NCBI RefSeq assembly: GCF_001953305.1
Contig: NZ_MTFE01000010.1
Span: forward strand, 1-64,000
DNA: 64,000 nucleotides
Source: Cnuella takakiae
GTDB lineage: Bacteria > Bacteroidota > Bacteroidia > Chitinophagales > Chitinophagaceae
Reading direction: 5' to 3'
The notes under the pieces were generated by a model that was given only the letters and a program-made list of their open reading frames with translations, was not told where the DNA came from and searched no databases. Below, piece by piece: positions 51,001 to 60,900 of this stretch (positions are counted from its first letter, which is position 1; each line of letters opens with the position of its first letter). Made by a program: the position numbers and the translations under genes.

Positions 51001-51285
51001 TAATGCAGCCCTGCTTGAAATAAGATCTAACTATTCCATTATTAATCTTCAATCTGGGCGGGCTTATTTCGCCAGCAATTACCAGTCAAAATTTAGGTAA
51101 TTAGTACTGCAACAAATAAGGAGCTAAAATTGATACATTCCTTTGGATAATTGTTGTGACCGCTATCGGGCAGAGTATTTATGAAGTGGTGGCATTTTCC
51201 GTTCCGTCAGTTTTGGTTAAAGATAAAAAGCTGAACTGAAATTCTATTGATGGTAATATGCACATCAGCCACCATTGCATAAATA
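51001..51285. other. spacer after the sensor-regulator
   Basis: No gene, hairpin or repeat stands out. Confidence 0.5.
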
Positions 51286-51912
51286 CTATGTTATGCGTCC
51301 TTTAGTCTTCAGATTGATGTTTATTTCACCAGATTTGTATTGCAGGTGAAGTACATTATCCTTTATGAAAATGTTGTCAAAAGCATATTCTGGTACAACA
51401 ACATTGAAGTCTTTTGGATCTATGCGATGATGATATTTTTGCGAGTGTCAATGTAATCCAAGATTAGCTGGTCTTCCTTCGATAAAATAACAAAGTCAAA
51501 AAACTCCTTCGAAGAATGATCATAAATGAGTTCCTCAAACCCATCAATCCTTTTGCCTGTGTTTTATCTACAAGCACAAAGTTGCAAGGACCGTTAGCAG
51601 GACACCCACTTCTAAATAATAAGGTCTTTTTATACTCCTTTGCTAGTTGAAAACCCAAACGAAAAGTATAACCAAAATATTCAATTGGCACTTCATCTAG
51701 AACAATCGTTTTATTGTCAAGCTTTTTAAGCGTAAGCCAAACTCGCTTACACTTGATATGCCAATAGAGCTCACTGTCGTTGGAAAGACGTTTAGTCGAA
51801 CAATTAATAGAACCATTGTTGATGAGGAAGTCTGTAGTACATCACACTGCTTTTTTTGAGCATGAACCAATGGGCTTATCAAAACAAACCATACAATTAA
51901 GGAACTCTTCAT
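51286..51912 (-). pseudogene. exported protein of unknown family, several frameshifts
   Basis: It starts with a clear signal peptide (MKSSLIVWFVLISPLVHAQK). The frame shifts soon after (FLINNGSINCSTKRLSNDSE), runs well through TIVLDEVPIEYFGYTFRLGF and GCPANGPCNFVLVDKTQAKG, then shifts again (FEELIYDHSSKEFFDFVILS; RIDPKDFNVVVPEYAFDNIF) and ends at 51286. About 205 residues when rejoined. The family is not recognised. It sits just inside the edge marked by the integrase and tRNA scar. Confidence 0.68.
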
Positions 51913-52162
51913 AAGTATCGCGTAACGTCAGACTGCGCAAAAAGGTCACAGTCAATGGCGTTTATAGGCAGTTAAATAAATAGAAGTGTAAAGAACTTTA
52001 CTCTCCTAAAAATTTCTTTATGGCTTACCGGCAGGTTGCAAACAGCCATCTTCTGCCTGGAGGACTTCATTGTGTCGAATGCTCCCGTATGCATACTCAG
52101 AGCTTTTTGCAAGCAGATCAACTACACAGTCCTGAACTTTTAGAGCAAGTACAAACATCCAA

Positions 52163-53512
52163 TTAACGCCTATCCTTATCCTTGAAGGCATTGAGATTAC
52201 TCGCAAACGCTTTTTTCACCTCTTTTTCAAAGCTGTCCAAATAGCTTTCCGTGGTTTTCATGCTGGTGTGCCCTAGTGCTTCCTGGATGAACTCGGTGCT
52301 GGCGCCTGAGCGCTTCAGCACCGTGGAAAAGGTATGCCTGGCCACATAGGTGGTGGCTTTCTTGTCTATTCCCAGGTTCTGCAGTATCTCTTTCATCCAA
52401 TAGTTAACAAGGCCTACAAAGTTTTGCACCCGGTCATAAATCCGCAGGTCTGACAACCCTTGCTGCAGTATGGGAAAAACATAGTTGTCAGGTGAACGAT
52501 CCTGGTTGCCCCACCGCTCCAGGATGGCTTTCATATCCTCATTTACATATACAGTAATCGGCTTTGGATCAGCTCTCAGGCTGAGTTCCGTTTTCGCCCG
52601 CTCAAAGGTGATGTAATCACCATGTAAGTTCGACCAGCGCAGCAGGGCAATATCTTTGGGGTTCATGCCATTACCGAAATAGGAAAACAGCCAGAAGTCC
52701 CGTGCCATCCGCTCTGAACTGTTCTCCATGCTACACTCGTAATAATAGATGCGTTCCACATCTTCCAGGTCAAGCGCCTTCTTTACCCCCTTTGCAGTGG
52801 GTATCTGGTACTTTTTACGGCCAAATGGATAGGCAGTATCCTTGCTCAGCAACCCTTGGTCTATCACTTCGTTAAACACTGCCCTTAGGGGCCTGAGGTA
52901 AATCCCTATGGTTGTTTTGCTCAGCCCATTTGTAATAGCGTGTCGCTCATAAGCCTGCAGGAAAGCCGGCTTAATTTCCAGCAGGTTAACATTGCCCCTG
53001 AAACCTTTCAGGGATACATAGCTGCAGTGGTAAGCAACAGCAGAGCTAATTCTGCCCTCCTTTACCAGTTTTCTGATGTACTGCTGGTATGCCCAGGATA
53101 AGCTAAGCTGCTTCACCCCTGTTTCTTTTAGAATAGGGAACTTCTTCAGGAATGGAGTATAATCATAGCCGTCTTCTTCTGCATCCGGCACTGCCAAAAC
53201 TTTCATTCGCTTTTGTCGGTACAGGGCATTACCCAGCACAAACTTGCGCTCAAAAACATCAAAACTAAAGGGCTGTAGCCGGGCAACAAGGCTGGCAGCA
53301 TCCCGTTCGGATTTTTTCAGTTTATCTCGGATGTCTTGAAGATCCTGGCTCACACGGGTAGCGGAGAGTTTTTGGTAATCTTCCTCTGATAGGTCGTAAA
53401 CGGTAGGATAATAGTTAGTGACCCTCAGGTGGTTAATCCTGAGTTTGACGGGATACTTGTTCTGGCGCTTCGCACGGCGGGTATCCAGGATCATGGAAAT
53501 GGCTACTGACAT
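52163..53512 (-). CDS. tyrosine recombinase (integrase)
   Basis: A 449-residue integrase of the Bacteroidota type. An N-terminal arm-binding domain precedes a SAM-like core-binding domain (LSWAYQQYIRKLVKEGRISS). The catalytic domain has Arg in VARHTFSTVLKR, His in QEALGHTSMK and the nucleophile Tyr in TTESYLDSF. The first catalytic Arg is replaced in GNGMNPKDIALLRW, as is common in this subfamily. It reads away from a tRNA-Asn 3' half about 205 nt upstream, the usual arrangement for an element integrated at a tRNA gene. Confidence 0.93.
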   Translation of the reverse strand: MSVAISMILDTRRAKRQNKYPVKLRINHLRVTNYYPTVYDLSEEDYQKLSATRVSQDLQDIRDKLKKSERDAASLVARLQPFSFDVFERKFVLGNALYRQKRMKVLAVPDAEEDGYDYTPFLKKFPILKETGVKQLSLSWAYQQYIRKLVKEGRISSAVAYHCSYVSLKGFRGNVNLLEIKPAFLQAYERHAITNGLSKTTIGIYLRPLRAVFNEVIDQGLLSKDTAYPFGRKKYQIPTAKGVKKALDLEDVERIYYYECSMENSSERMARDFWLFSYFGNGMNPKDIALLRWSNLHGDYITFERAKTELSLRADPKPITVYVNEDMKAILERWGNQDRSPDNYVFPILQQGLSDLRIYDRVQNFVGLVNYWMKEILQNLGIDKKATTYVARHTFSTVLKRSGASTEFIQEALGHTSMKTTESYLDSFEKEVKKAFASNLNAFKDKDRR

Positions 53513-53717
53513 AACAAATGGTTTTTCTTGCTCCTCAATTCATCTTACACACATTCCATTTTGTACAATTTGCAATCAGATTTGCAATCAAGCGGGTGCT
53601 AAACGAAGCAAAGTCCAGGGAACTTAAGTTAATAAAAATAGTGTAAAATGTTGGTTAATAATAGTTTGCGATAAAATGAGCTAAACCGGAATAAACGAGG
53701 TAAAGCCACGAGCCCAA

Positions 53718-53759
53718 CTGTTAATCAGAGGGTCGTTGGTTCAAGTCCAACAGGGGGAG
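53718..53759 (+). other. tRNA-Asn 3' half (attR-like scar)
   Basis: From the anticodon loop (CTGTTAA, anticodon GTT) onward, the sequence matches a tRNA-Asn: TCAGAGGGTCGTTGG, T-loop TTCAAGT, CCAAC and acceptor strand AGGGGGA with discriminator G. The preceding bases (GCCCA) cannot pair with the 3' anticodon stem, and no D-arm or 5' acceptor is present. This is what tyrosine integrases leave at the distal end of an element inserted in a tRNA gene. The intact tRNA should lie at the left end, outside this window. Confidence 0.8.
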
Positions 53760-53763
53760 CAGC

Positions 53764-53788
53764 AAAAGGTCACTTCGGTGACCTTTTT
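53764..53788 (+). terminator. intrinsic terminator after the tRNA-Asn fragment
   Basis: AAAAGGTCAC (53764-53773), loop TTCG, GTGACCTTTT (53778-53787) plus further T. A perfect 10-bp stem with a stable UUCG tetraloop. It is the original terminator of the tRNA gene, now left behind the scar. Confidence 0.88.
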
Positions 53789-53951
53789 CATTTTTGCCAG
53801 CATTCGCAATGCAATGAACTTTAAGTACGCTTTAAGTAATAAAGGTTGTACATAACAGAAATTTTCCGCGTTTGCAGGTTGCCTTTTTGCAAAGAGCGGA
53901 TCAACCCTTCGTTTAACTCGGGGTTAGCTAGTTGCTTGTTAGGCAAAGCCC

Positions 53952-54270
53952 CTAACTTTTGTGCAGGTCGAAGCCGTACTTTTCATGAAGCTGGTTGACC
54001 TTGTAATTACTTGCCTGGGGCCTTTCTTTACTATCCGGTTGCAGGCAGGCCTTGTAGGTTTGCCCTTATCGGCAAGCTCCTTGTTTACGGAACGCCCCTC
54101 CAATAAGTTGAAACCTTCTTTAAGGGTAAAGACATAGCCTTTGTTGATATAAAAATTCTGGCCCCGGGCAGCTTCACAATCGCCAACGGTTCCGGCCCAC
54201 TGGTTAAGGAAATAGAGATTACTGTTGTCTGATTTCCGAAAGAACAGGTTATCCCCGATACCGGGGTCTC
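53952..54270 (-). pseudogene. DUF3945-like fragment
   Basis: The minus strand reads DNLFFRKSDNSNLYFLNQWA, then QNFYINKGYVFTLKEGFNLL and EGRSVNKELADKGKP. A missing base shifts the frame, which resumes with YKACLQPDSKERPQASNYKV and NQLHEKYGFDLHKS before TAG at 53952-53954. The pattern (NKGY-TLKE-xNLLEGR-VxKEL) is that of DUF3945 proteins, which occur on conjugative elements of Bacteroidota. No start is visible and the 5' part is missing. It lies just right of the tRNA scar, so an earlier element probably used the same site. Confidence 0.68.
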
Positions 54271-54811
54271 CGACTTCGGCAGCGTGCCCTAACTGGAACT
54301 ATCTAGCCCCTTCTTCTCTTTTCTCCTCCGAGGGTGCATGCAAACCTTCTCTAAACCTGAGGTACTTAAGGGCCAGCCTCAAACGCATTTACCATCACAA
54401 CTTCACTCCATTTACCAGTACGCTGAGCAAGCCTTGGGTATAGTGATCAGGCTGGTTGAAGCCGATGGCGCTTATCAGATTGGCAAGTTCTGCCTATTAA
54501 TGGCTTGTTGGGGTAAAAGCTTAAGGTTTACAAATAAAAAGGCCCTGGTAAAAACCAAGGCCGAACCAAAACTAATTGCTTATCCGAATAAGCATGATAA
54601 AGATTGAAAAACGCTGAATAGTATTGTGGTTTGATGTTTAAATCAGATGCATCTCTACCTGCAATTGATCGAAGCTACCACTTGCGATGACAGTTGGCTA
54701 GCCTTCGCATTAACTACATTGCTTTGTAGCAAAACACCATGCACAGATGAATCCAAAAATGGATTACTGCACCATACCTTTTGCTTTATTCGATTAAGCA
54801 CACACCGCTTT
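54271..54811. other. spacer without a supported gene
   Basis: Short open frames on the plus strand (54225-54443, 54338-54607) lack family resemblance. Nothing else is visible. Confidence 0.45.
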
Positions 54812-55708
54812 TCACCGGTGCCTGTGCTTAGGTTCGTAGATGAGCCGGGTGAATGTACTGAGCCGCTGGTTCTCGCGGCCAATGGGCACACCAGCCACTA
54901 TGCCCACCATGAGGTTGTCGGTAAGGCTGAGGCGAAGCTGCGGCCTGATAGTAAGATCAAAGTCGGTATCGCTAAACTCCTTGTTCAGTTCCACGCCGAT
55001 GAAATTGCGTGTACCGGGAACCATGTAATGGAAACTCGAGTTTACTTGCCAGCTTGTATGCGTAGCCCCACTATGGAAGTGAGAAGTGATGGCAGGACCC
55101 GCATAAATAAGGCTATGAGCATTGCTTCCCCACCGCTTTGCCGCCACAATAAAAGGATTATAAATATTGCCTGACCATAAGGGGCCTTTCTCCCGGGCAT
55201 CAAACGGTCGGAGTTCGAATTCGTGTATATAGCCAATGGCCACCGAGGTTTTAAGCGGGTTTGATACCAGCAAAGTAAATTGTGTTGCCAGCTTCAGGCT
55301 GTTCAGCCGGTTGGCTGGTATAGAATCTTTTGGCATTTTGCCATTGGTGCGGTAATAAAAAGTAAAGGGAAGTTCCACTTCGAAACCCAGCCGGTTTACA
55401 GGTGCGAACTCAAATTCCACCAAGGCAGTGTAGCTATCAAAATCGTTGTTATCGGTTAAACCAAGCCCAACGTTCCACTCCTTTTCGCCCTTCCGAGCGC
55501 CTAAGTCGCGGATAAGGTCGATGTACAGCGGCTCGGCATGAAGAAGTTTCAAAGGCTCCGCTTTTTTTTCGATTTCATTAATGTATACACTGTCTGCTTG
55601 CCGGTTGAGCAAAGCCAGTGAATCAGTATCCTGGGCTCTGGCAATTGGTTGCAGCAAAAAGATGATCAGTGCCAGCAAGCAAGCTGGCATTACTATATTC
55701 CTTGTCAT
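54812..55708 (-). CDS. outer-membrane beta-barrel-like protein
   Basis: A 298-residue exported protein (MTRNIVMPACLLALIIFLLQ, cleavage near ARAQD). The mature part begins with the conspicuous stretch HAEPLYIDLIRDLGARKGEK and continues as alternating hydrophobic strands (NRLGFEVELPFTFYYRTNGK; NSSFHYMVPGTRNFIGVELN), consistent with a small outer-membrane barrel. I recall this N-terminal stretch as a hallmark of a conserved uncharacterised Bacteroidota family; its function is unknown. It is paired with the small exported protein upstream. Confidence 0.78.
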   Translation of the reverse strand: MTRNIVMPACLLALIIFLLQPIARAQDTDSLALLNRQADSVYINEIEKKAEPLKLLHAEPLYIDLIRDLGARKGEKEWNVGLGLTDNNDFDSYTALVEFEFAPVNRLGFEVELPFTFYYRTNGKMPKDSIPANRLNSLKLATQFTLLVSNPLKTSVAIGYIHEFELRPFDAREKGPLWSGNIYNPFIVAAKRWGSNAHSLIYAGPAITSHFHSGATHTSWQVNSSFHYMVPGTRNFIGVELNKEFSDTDFDLTIRPQLRLSLTDNLMVGIVAGVPIGRENQRLSTFTRLIYEPKHRHR

Positions 55709-55880
55709 GAAGTTGTTGGTTGAAGAACCCTTATGTTGGTTCTATTGTGTAGATAAAAGAAAGCTAGTCAGCATATTTGGTCCGTTATGGACGTGCAGGA
55801 AAAATCCCACACCCGGTTTAATGCATGATGGAGCAGGGCAGAACAGTTAAGTTGCCGCTAACAGCTTTAAATGGAGTAGA

Positions 55881-56261
55881 TCAGACAGCCTTGGGTGGCG
55901 GTGCGTGGGGTTGGTCGTGCCGGGTCGGCACCAGGGAAAAATAGGTGATGAAGTGCTCAGGCGCAACGTGTGATGGATGCAGCAAGTAGCCGGTACGTTC
56001 TGTAAAATAGAGGTCAATTGTAGCAGTGTTCTTTTCTACATCCTCATCGTCGCCTTCCGGTATGTCGTGGTCAAAAAAACCTTCGGCGATCCATTCGATT
56101 AGGCTTTCCGTATCATTCAATGAAAGGTCTTCCGGGTAGTTGTAAAAGGCATTGGCATCCGGTGCGTCCACGCTGAGGTTAAATAGTTGCAGCAGCAAGA
56201 GCCAGCATAGCAATGTTTTAAAGAAGCGTCGTATGATGGGTTGGGGCCTCACGAAGCGCAA
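55881..56261 (-). CDS. small exported protein, unknown function
   Basis: A 126-residue protein with a signal-anchor (FFKTLLCWLLLLQLFNLSVD). The acidic mature part (DHDIPEGDDEDVEKNTATID) and the terminal stretch HVAPEHFITYFSLVPTRHDQ have no recognised family. It is on the same strand and 172 nt upstream of the barrel-like protein gene, so the two may act together. Confidence 0.7.
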   Translation of the reverse strand: MRFVRPQPIIRRFFKTLLCWLLLLQLFNLSVDAPDANAFYNYPEDLSLNDTESLIEWIAEGFFDHDIPEGDDEDVEKNTATIDLYFTERTGYLLHPSHVAPEHFITYFSLVPTRHDQPHAPPPKAV

Positions 56262-56464
56262 ATATAGAGATGGTGGTACGCTGGCCGGTTAAGATTCTGT
56301 TATACATCCATGCTGTTGAACCATTTGGTTCACATGAAATCATAACAATACTTAATCATCCCTTGTAACAATGCCTTTGATAACCTCTGGAAAGCAAGTC
56401 TCCGCGGGTGTTTATAAACTTGATACCGGCAAAACGGTTTTCAGGGTCTCACAGCTTTCCATCT

Positions 56465-56931
56465 TCACTTACCATACAATTTTACCTCATGAATGGATGC
56501 AGATGCAATCACTATGGATACAGGACGACTTTTTTCATTTGTGAGTACCATGATCTTAGTTCCCTTTCCCTTCTTGGTCGGGCCCTGATGGCCCTCCTTT
56601 TTGATGGAGCAAAGGAGCCATCGACATAGAACATTTCCTGTACCCGGATATCTTTACCATAGGGTGGATGTCTGCGCACCTTACGCATCAACTTTTTAAG
56701 TAAGCCCTCATCTGCCCAAAGCTGAAAGTAGCGGTGACAACTCTGGAATGAAGGGTACAGATCTTCTGGTATTGCTCGCCGGGGTGCACCGGTTTTCTGT
56801 ATACAGATGATAGCTTCAAAGGTTCGCTTCAGATCCACTGGTGGCCTGCCGGGACCCCGTTTACGGCCATACTTCCCAGCGATCATTGGCGCAAACAAGC
56901 TCCACAGATCAATAATGGGCTTCTGCTTCAT
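56465..56931 (-). pseudogene. truncated IS5-family (IS427-type) transposase
   Basis: From ATG 56931: MKQKPIIDLWSLFAPMIAGK, then the N-terminal transposase core AIPEDLYPSFQSCHRYFQLW and the first catalytic Asp in FYVDGSFAPSKR. At CAAAAAGGAGG the -1 frame continues with GPTKKGKGTKIMVLTNEKSR and stops at 56465, so the second half with the remaining Asp and Glu is missing. The frame switch is at the same position as in the copy at 36.5-37.3 kb. An open frame extends to 57102, but that part belongs to the neighbouring transposase remnant. Confidence 0.8.
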
Positions 56932-56978
56932 AACACCACATTTCCAATCCAACGCCAAACTCCTTACCAAGCAAACAC

Positions 56979-57290
56979 CTATTTTAAGACAGGCTCTAGT
57001 TGTATGGAACGCGCCACGGTTCTGAAGGTAGCTATGCCGGACGCCTCCACCTTGTTGTACCACAATGCAAGGTGTTTGAAGGCCTGTTCTTTGGAACGGC
57101 ACCGCTCATAAATCTGCCCCAACTCCGCAGCCAAGCCATATGCCTTTTGCAGGGCAGCATAACGTTTAAAGAGCAGTATCGCCCTTTCTTTCTGATCTGC
57201 ACTCCACTTGCTATGGTGCCTGAACAACAGGTAGCGGCTCCGCACCAGCAGCTGTTTGAGTGTTTCGCCATTGGCAAGCTTGTGCTTCTT
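56979..57290 (-). pseudogene. ISL3-type transposase fragment
   Basis: The minus strand reads KLANGETLKQLLVRSRYLLF, RHHSKWSADQKERAILLFKR, AYGLAAELGQIYERCRSKEQ and ASGIATFRTVARSIQ, a stretch typical of ISL3-type transposases. Similarity stops at about 56998, next to the truncated IS5-type element, which probably cut it. Upstream (near 57265) the frame is broken as well. Confidence 0.72.
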
Positions 57291-57993
57291 TCAAACGCTG
57301 AATGCAATCCTGTTTACAGATGATGATTGGCCGCAAAAAAGGCCTACGCTTCTATCCAAATTTCAGGAACAGATACCTCAATACGAAGGCCTGGAACTAT
57401 TTAGCCAGAAAACAATGATAACAGCTTTCAATTTTCAAGTTTTCGCCCCGGAAGTTTGAAACATGTGTCATCGATGACAAACATCGAAGGATCTCTTTTT
57501 GTTTTCCCTATAGGACTTATATATAAAATGTAACTTAGGAGTATATCTCCATTGCCTATCGAATTACCTTTTTTCCCTAGAGCGAAACAGGCAGCTTTTT
57601 GTTGAGCCACAACCTGGCTATAGAAATCATTCATTTCAGGAAGACTGCTCTTCCAGCTTTTTGTACGGCACGCCAAAAGAACGGTTTGCAGGTTCCAGAG
57701 CACAGTTAAAAGTTATATAGAAAACATACTTTGTTGTTGCGGCCGCTCCTTGTAATGTACATGCATCAGCATTGCTACATTAGGGAGAAAAGCAAAACTT
57801 AAAAGGAGCTATTGAATATAATATTTCAGAGCAGACAAATTACAGCGGTATTAGGTACAAGGAAAAGTCACTCTTATTGTTACCCATCAGCATGCTGCTG
57901 GTGTTGGGTGCAACACAAATTGGCCATAAGTAGGTTTGTTCAGGATAATGCTGCTCTATAGGGTGACCATCTGTTCAAACTAAAACTTGCCAT
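57291..57993. other. spacer with possible transposase debris
   Basis: A 91-codon minus-strand frame (57428-57703) could be a further piece of the ISL3-type element, but I cannot align it. The last 250 bp before the delta-60 gene show no gene. Confidence 0.4.
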
Positions 57994-60900
57994 ATGAATA
58001 AGATGCTATGCTTTTGCCTGTGCTTATTTGTAGCTGGCCCTTTGATGGGGCAGGCCGGGCGGCTGGACTCCTCTTTTGCCGGTAAAGGATGGTTGACTAC
58101 CAGATTCCTCATCGGAAACAAAAATGAAGAACGGGGACTTGGAATCATGCTGAAGCCAGATGGTTCCATGATCGTCCTTACCGAAGGAACAACGGCTCCG
58201 CCTTATTCCACAAAAACATCGTTCCTGGTTCGTTTCAGCGCTGATGGCAAACAGGATTTGAACTTTGGTGTAGATGGCTTTTCGCAACAGGTAAATTTAA
58301 TACACAGTACAGCAGTACAGCTGCAGGATGGAAAGATCATCGTAGCAGGCGCCCTTACCGATGATGGTGCATTCAATGGACACCTTGCATTTGCCCGGTA
58401 CTTTGAAGATGGCGATTTAGACACGTCTTTTGGCAGCAACGGGATACTGAATACAAAACGTCAAATTGATGAACCAAGTGCTGTTGTGCTGCAGCCGGAC
58501 CAAAAGATACTGGTGGCAGGTACGACCTATGATAATGAGATAGAACAATATGGTTTTGCCCTCGCCCGATTCTCTCCAACAGGCATTCCTGACTCTTCAT
58601 GGGGTGACGCCGGTATTGCAACAACTTTCTTTAATACCAATCATCCTGAAATTTTGGGCGGCAAAGCCAGTTCACTTGCCCTGCAAACAGACGGTAAGGT
58701 CGTGGTGGCAGGAAGTATACTGAACGGACTTTTGCCATCAAAAGACTTTGCCCTGGTGCGTTATAAAAGTGATGGAAGCCTCGATTCAGGATTTGCGACT
58801 AATGGTATTCAGGTAACCGATTTTACAGGCGGTGAGGACGAGGCCTCCTCGGTAGTGGTGCAGCAGGATGGGAAAATACTGGTAGCAGGAAAATCCGGGA
58901 ATACCAATTCGGATTTTGCACTTGCCCGTTATCATGCGAATGGCATGCCCGATAACTCATTTAGCGGCGACGGATTACATACCACTGATTTCTTTGGTGG
59001 GCCCGACCAGGCAAGCACCATTGTAGTTCAGGATGATGGAAAAATACTGGTAGCCGGTAGCGCTAAAAGCACTTCCGGCCGCAGCGCTCTTGCCCTTGCA
59101 CGGTTTCATGCCAATGCTGCACCGGATCTTTCTTTTGGCGGAACAGGCAGGTTTATCGATGAATCTATAGGCACGAGTGTAAGCGCCAGAGCCATCATAT
59201 TACAACCTGATCATCGCATCCTGGCAACAGGATACACCCAGGGCGTTGCAGACAGCAGCCTGGACCTTGTTGTCGGACGATACCAGCCTGAAGGTTCTTT
59301 GGATCTTACATTTGACGATGACGGAAAGGGCACTGCCTTTTATACCTACTCAGGCAATAGCAGGCTCCACCATATAGCGGTTCAGCAGGATGGCAAGCTG
59401 GTTGTTGCCGAAGCCCTATTTTCTCTTGCCCGATACCATGCAGATGGTACTCCCGACTCTACTTTCGGTATTCATGGTCAGGTTGTGGAAGCACCCATAG
59501 GAGAAATCCAAATCACCCAGGCAATAGCCATTCAGCAAGATGAAAAGCTCCTGCTGGCAGGCCACGATCCTGCATACGATGGTTCTGTACTGATGCGCTT
59601 TCAAATAAACGGCACACTCGATTCAACCTTTGGCAACAATGGAGTGGTAAAGACCCCATCATTCAGCGGTAATGCAATAGCCATTCAGGATGATGGCAAG
59701 ATACTGGTGGCAGGCGGCCTAACGAATCCGGTGTTTGGCACAGGGGATTTCGCCGTTATCCGGTTAAATAAGAATGGTACCATGGATGATTCATTTGATG
59801 GGGACGGAATCCTAATCACTGATTTTGTAAACATTAGAGCGGCGGCTACAGCAATAGCAGTTCAACCCGATGGTCATATAGCAGTAGTGGGAAGCACTAT
59901 TAATTTCCCCAATTTCAACCTGGTCCTTGCACGTTATCGCAGCGATGGCTCGCTTGATCCTGATTTTGGAATCGGCGGCAAGCAGGAAACGGACTTATTT
60001 GGCTCGCATGATATGGCCGCGGCATTAACCATCCAGAAGGATGAAAAGATCATAGTAGCGGGTTTTTCAGAAAGAAAAAATACCAACCGGCAAAATTTTA
60101 CGCTTGTCCGGTTCAATAAAGACGGAACACTGGATAGCACGTTCAGTAAGGATGGCAAACTTGCTTCCCCTTATAACTTCAATAGAGACAACAGGGCTGG
60201 GGATATAGTACTTCAGGAGGACGGAAAAATCATTGTGCCGGTAAATTTTCCATCACTGGACCCACCCAATGGATTAATAGTCTTCAGATTTAATCCGGAC
60301 GGCACTCCGGATAGTTCCTTCCAGGAGAATGGCATGCTTCGCTCCTACTTTGGCAAACAGGAGAGCGCAAGGGGAGTAGCCCTAGCAGGAAACCGGTTGT
60401 ATGTTTCGGGTGTTCAGCGCCAGGGCTTGTTCATGGAAGGTCTTATAGCGGCATATATGCTTGAAGAAGCAGGGATGGTGGTTTCATCCTTTACCCTCAT
60501 CGATGCGGTACGGGATACAGATGCGGGTGAGCTCAAAGATGGTGCTGTGGTCAACCTCTCTGCTATACGTGGCACCCGCATCAGCATAAGGGCCAACACC
60601 GGGGGTGCCGCTGCAGGCAGTGTAGTGATGCAACTGAGCGGCACACAGGTGCACAACAGAACGGAGAACAGGGCACCTTATGCCCTGTTCGGCAACAGGA
60701 ACAAGGAGCATACCTACCGCGCCTGGCGCCCCAGCCCCGGCCCCTATACCCTTACTGCAACCCCTTACGCCGGCACAAACGGCAGGGGCACCAAAGGCAC
60801 ACCCTACACGGTCCGCTTCACCATCGTGGAAGAGCTATCCCTTGCACGCTTTACCCTCATCAACGCAGCCCGCAATACCGTTATCTCCACCCTCTCCGAC

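Noticed and set aside
53700-53760. Intact tRNA-Asn gene
   Set aside because: The 5' acceptor, D-arm and 5' anticodon stem are absent, and the preceding bases do not pair. Only the 3' half is present.
58300-60350. CRISPR-like repeat array
   Set aside because: The regular repeats are coding delta-60 protein repeats in one long open frame, with diverged nucleotide sequence.
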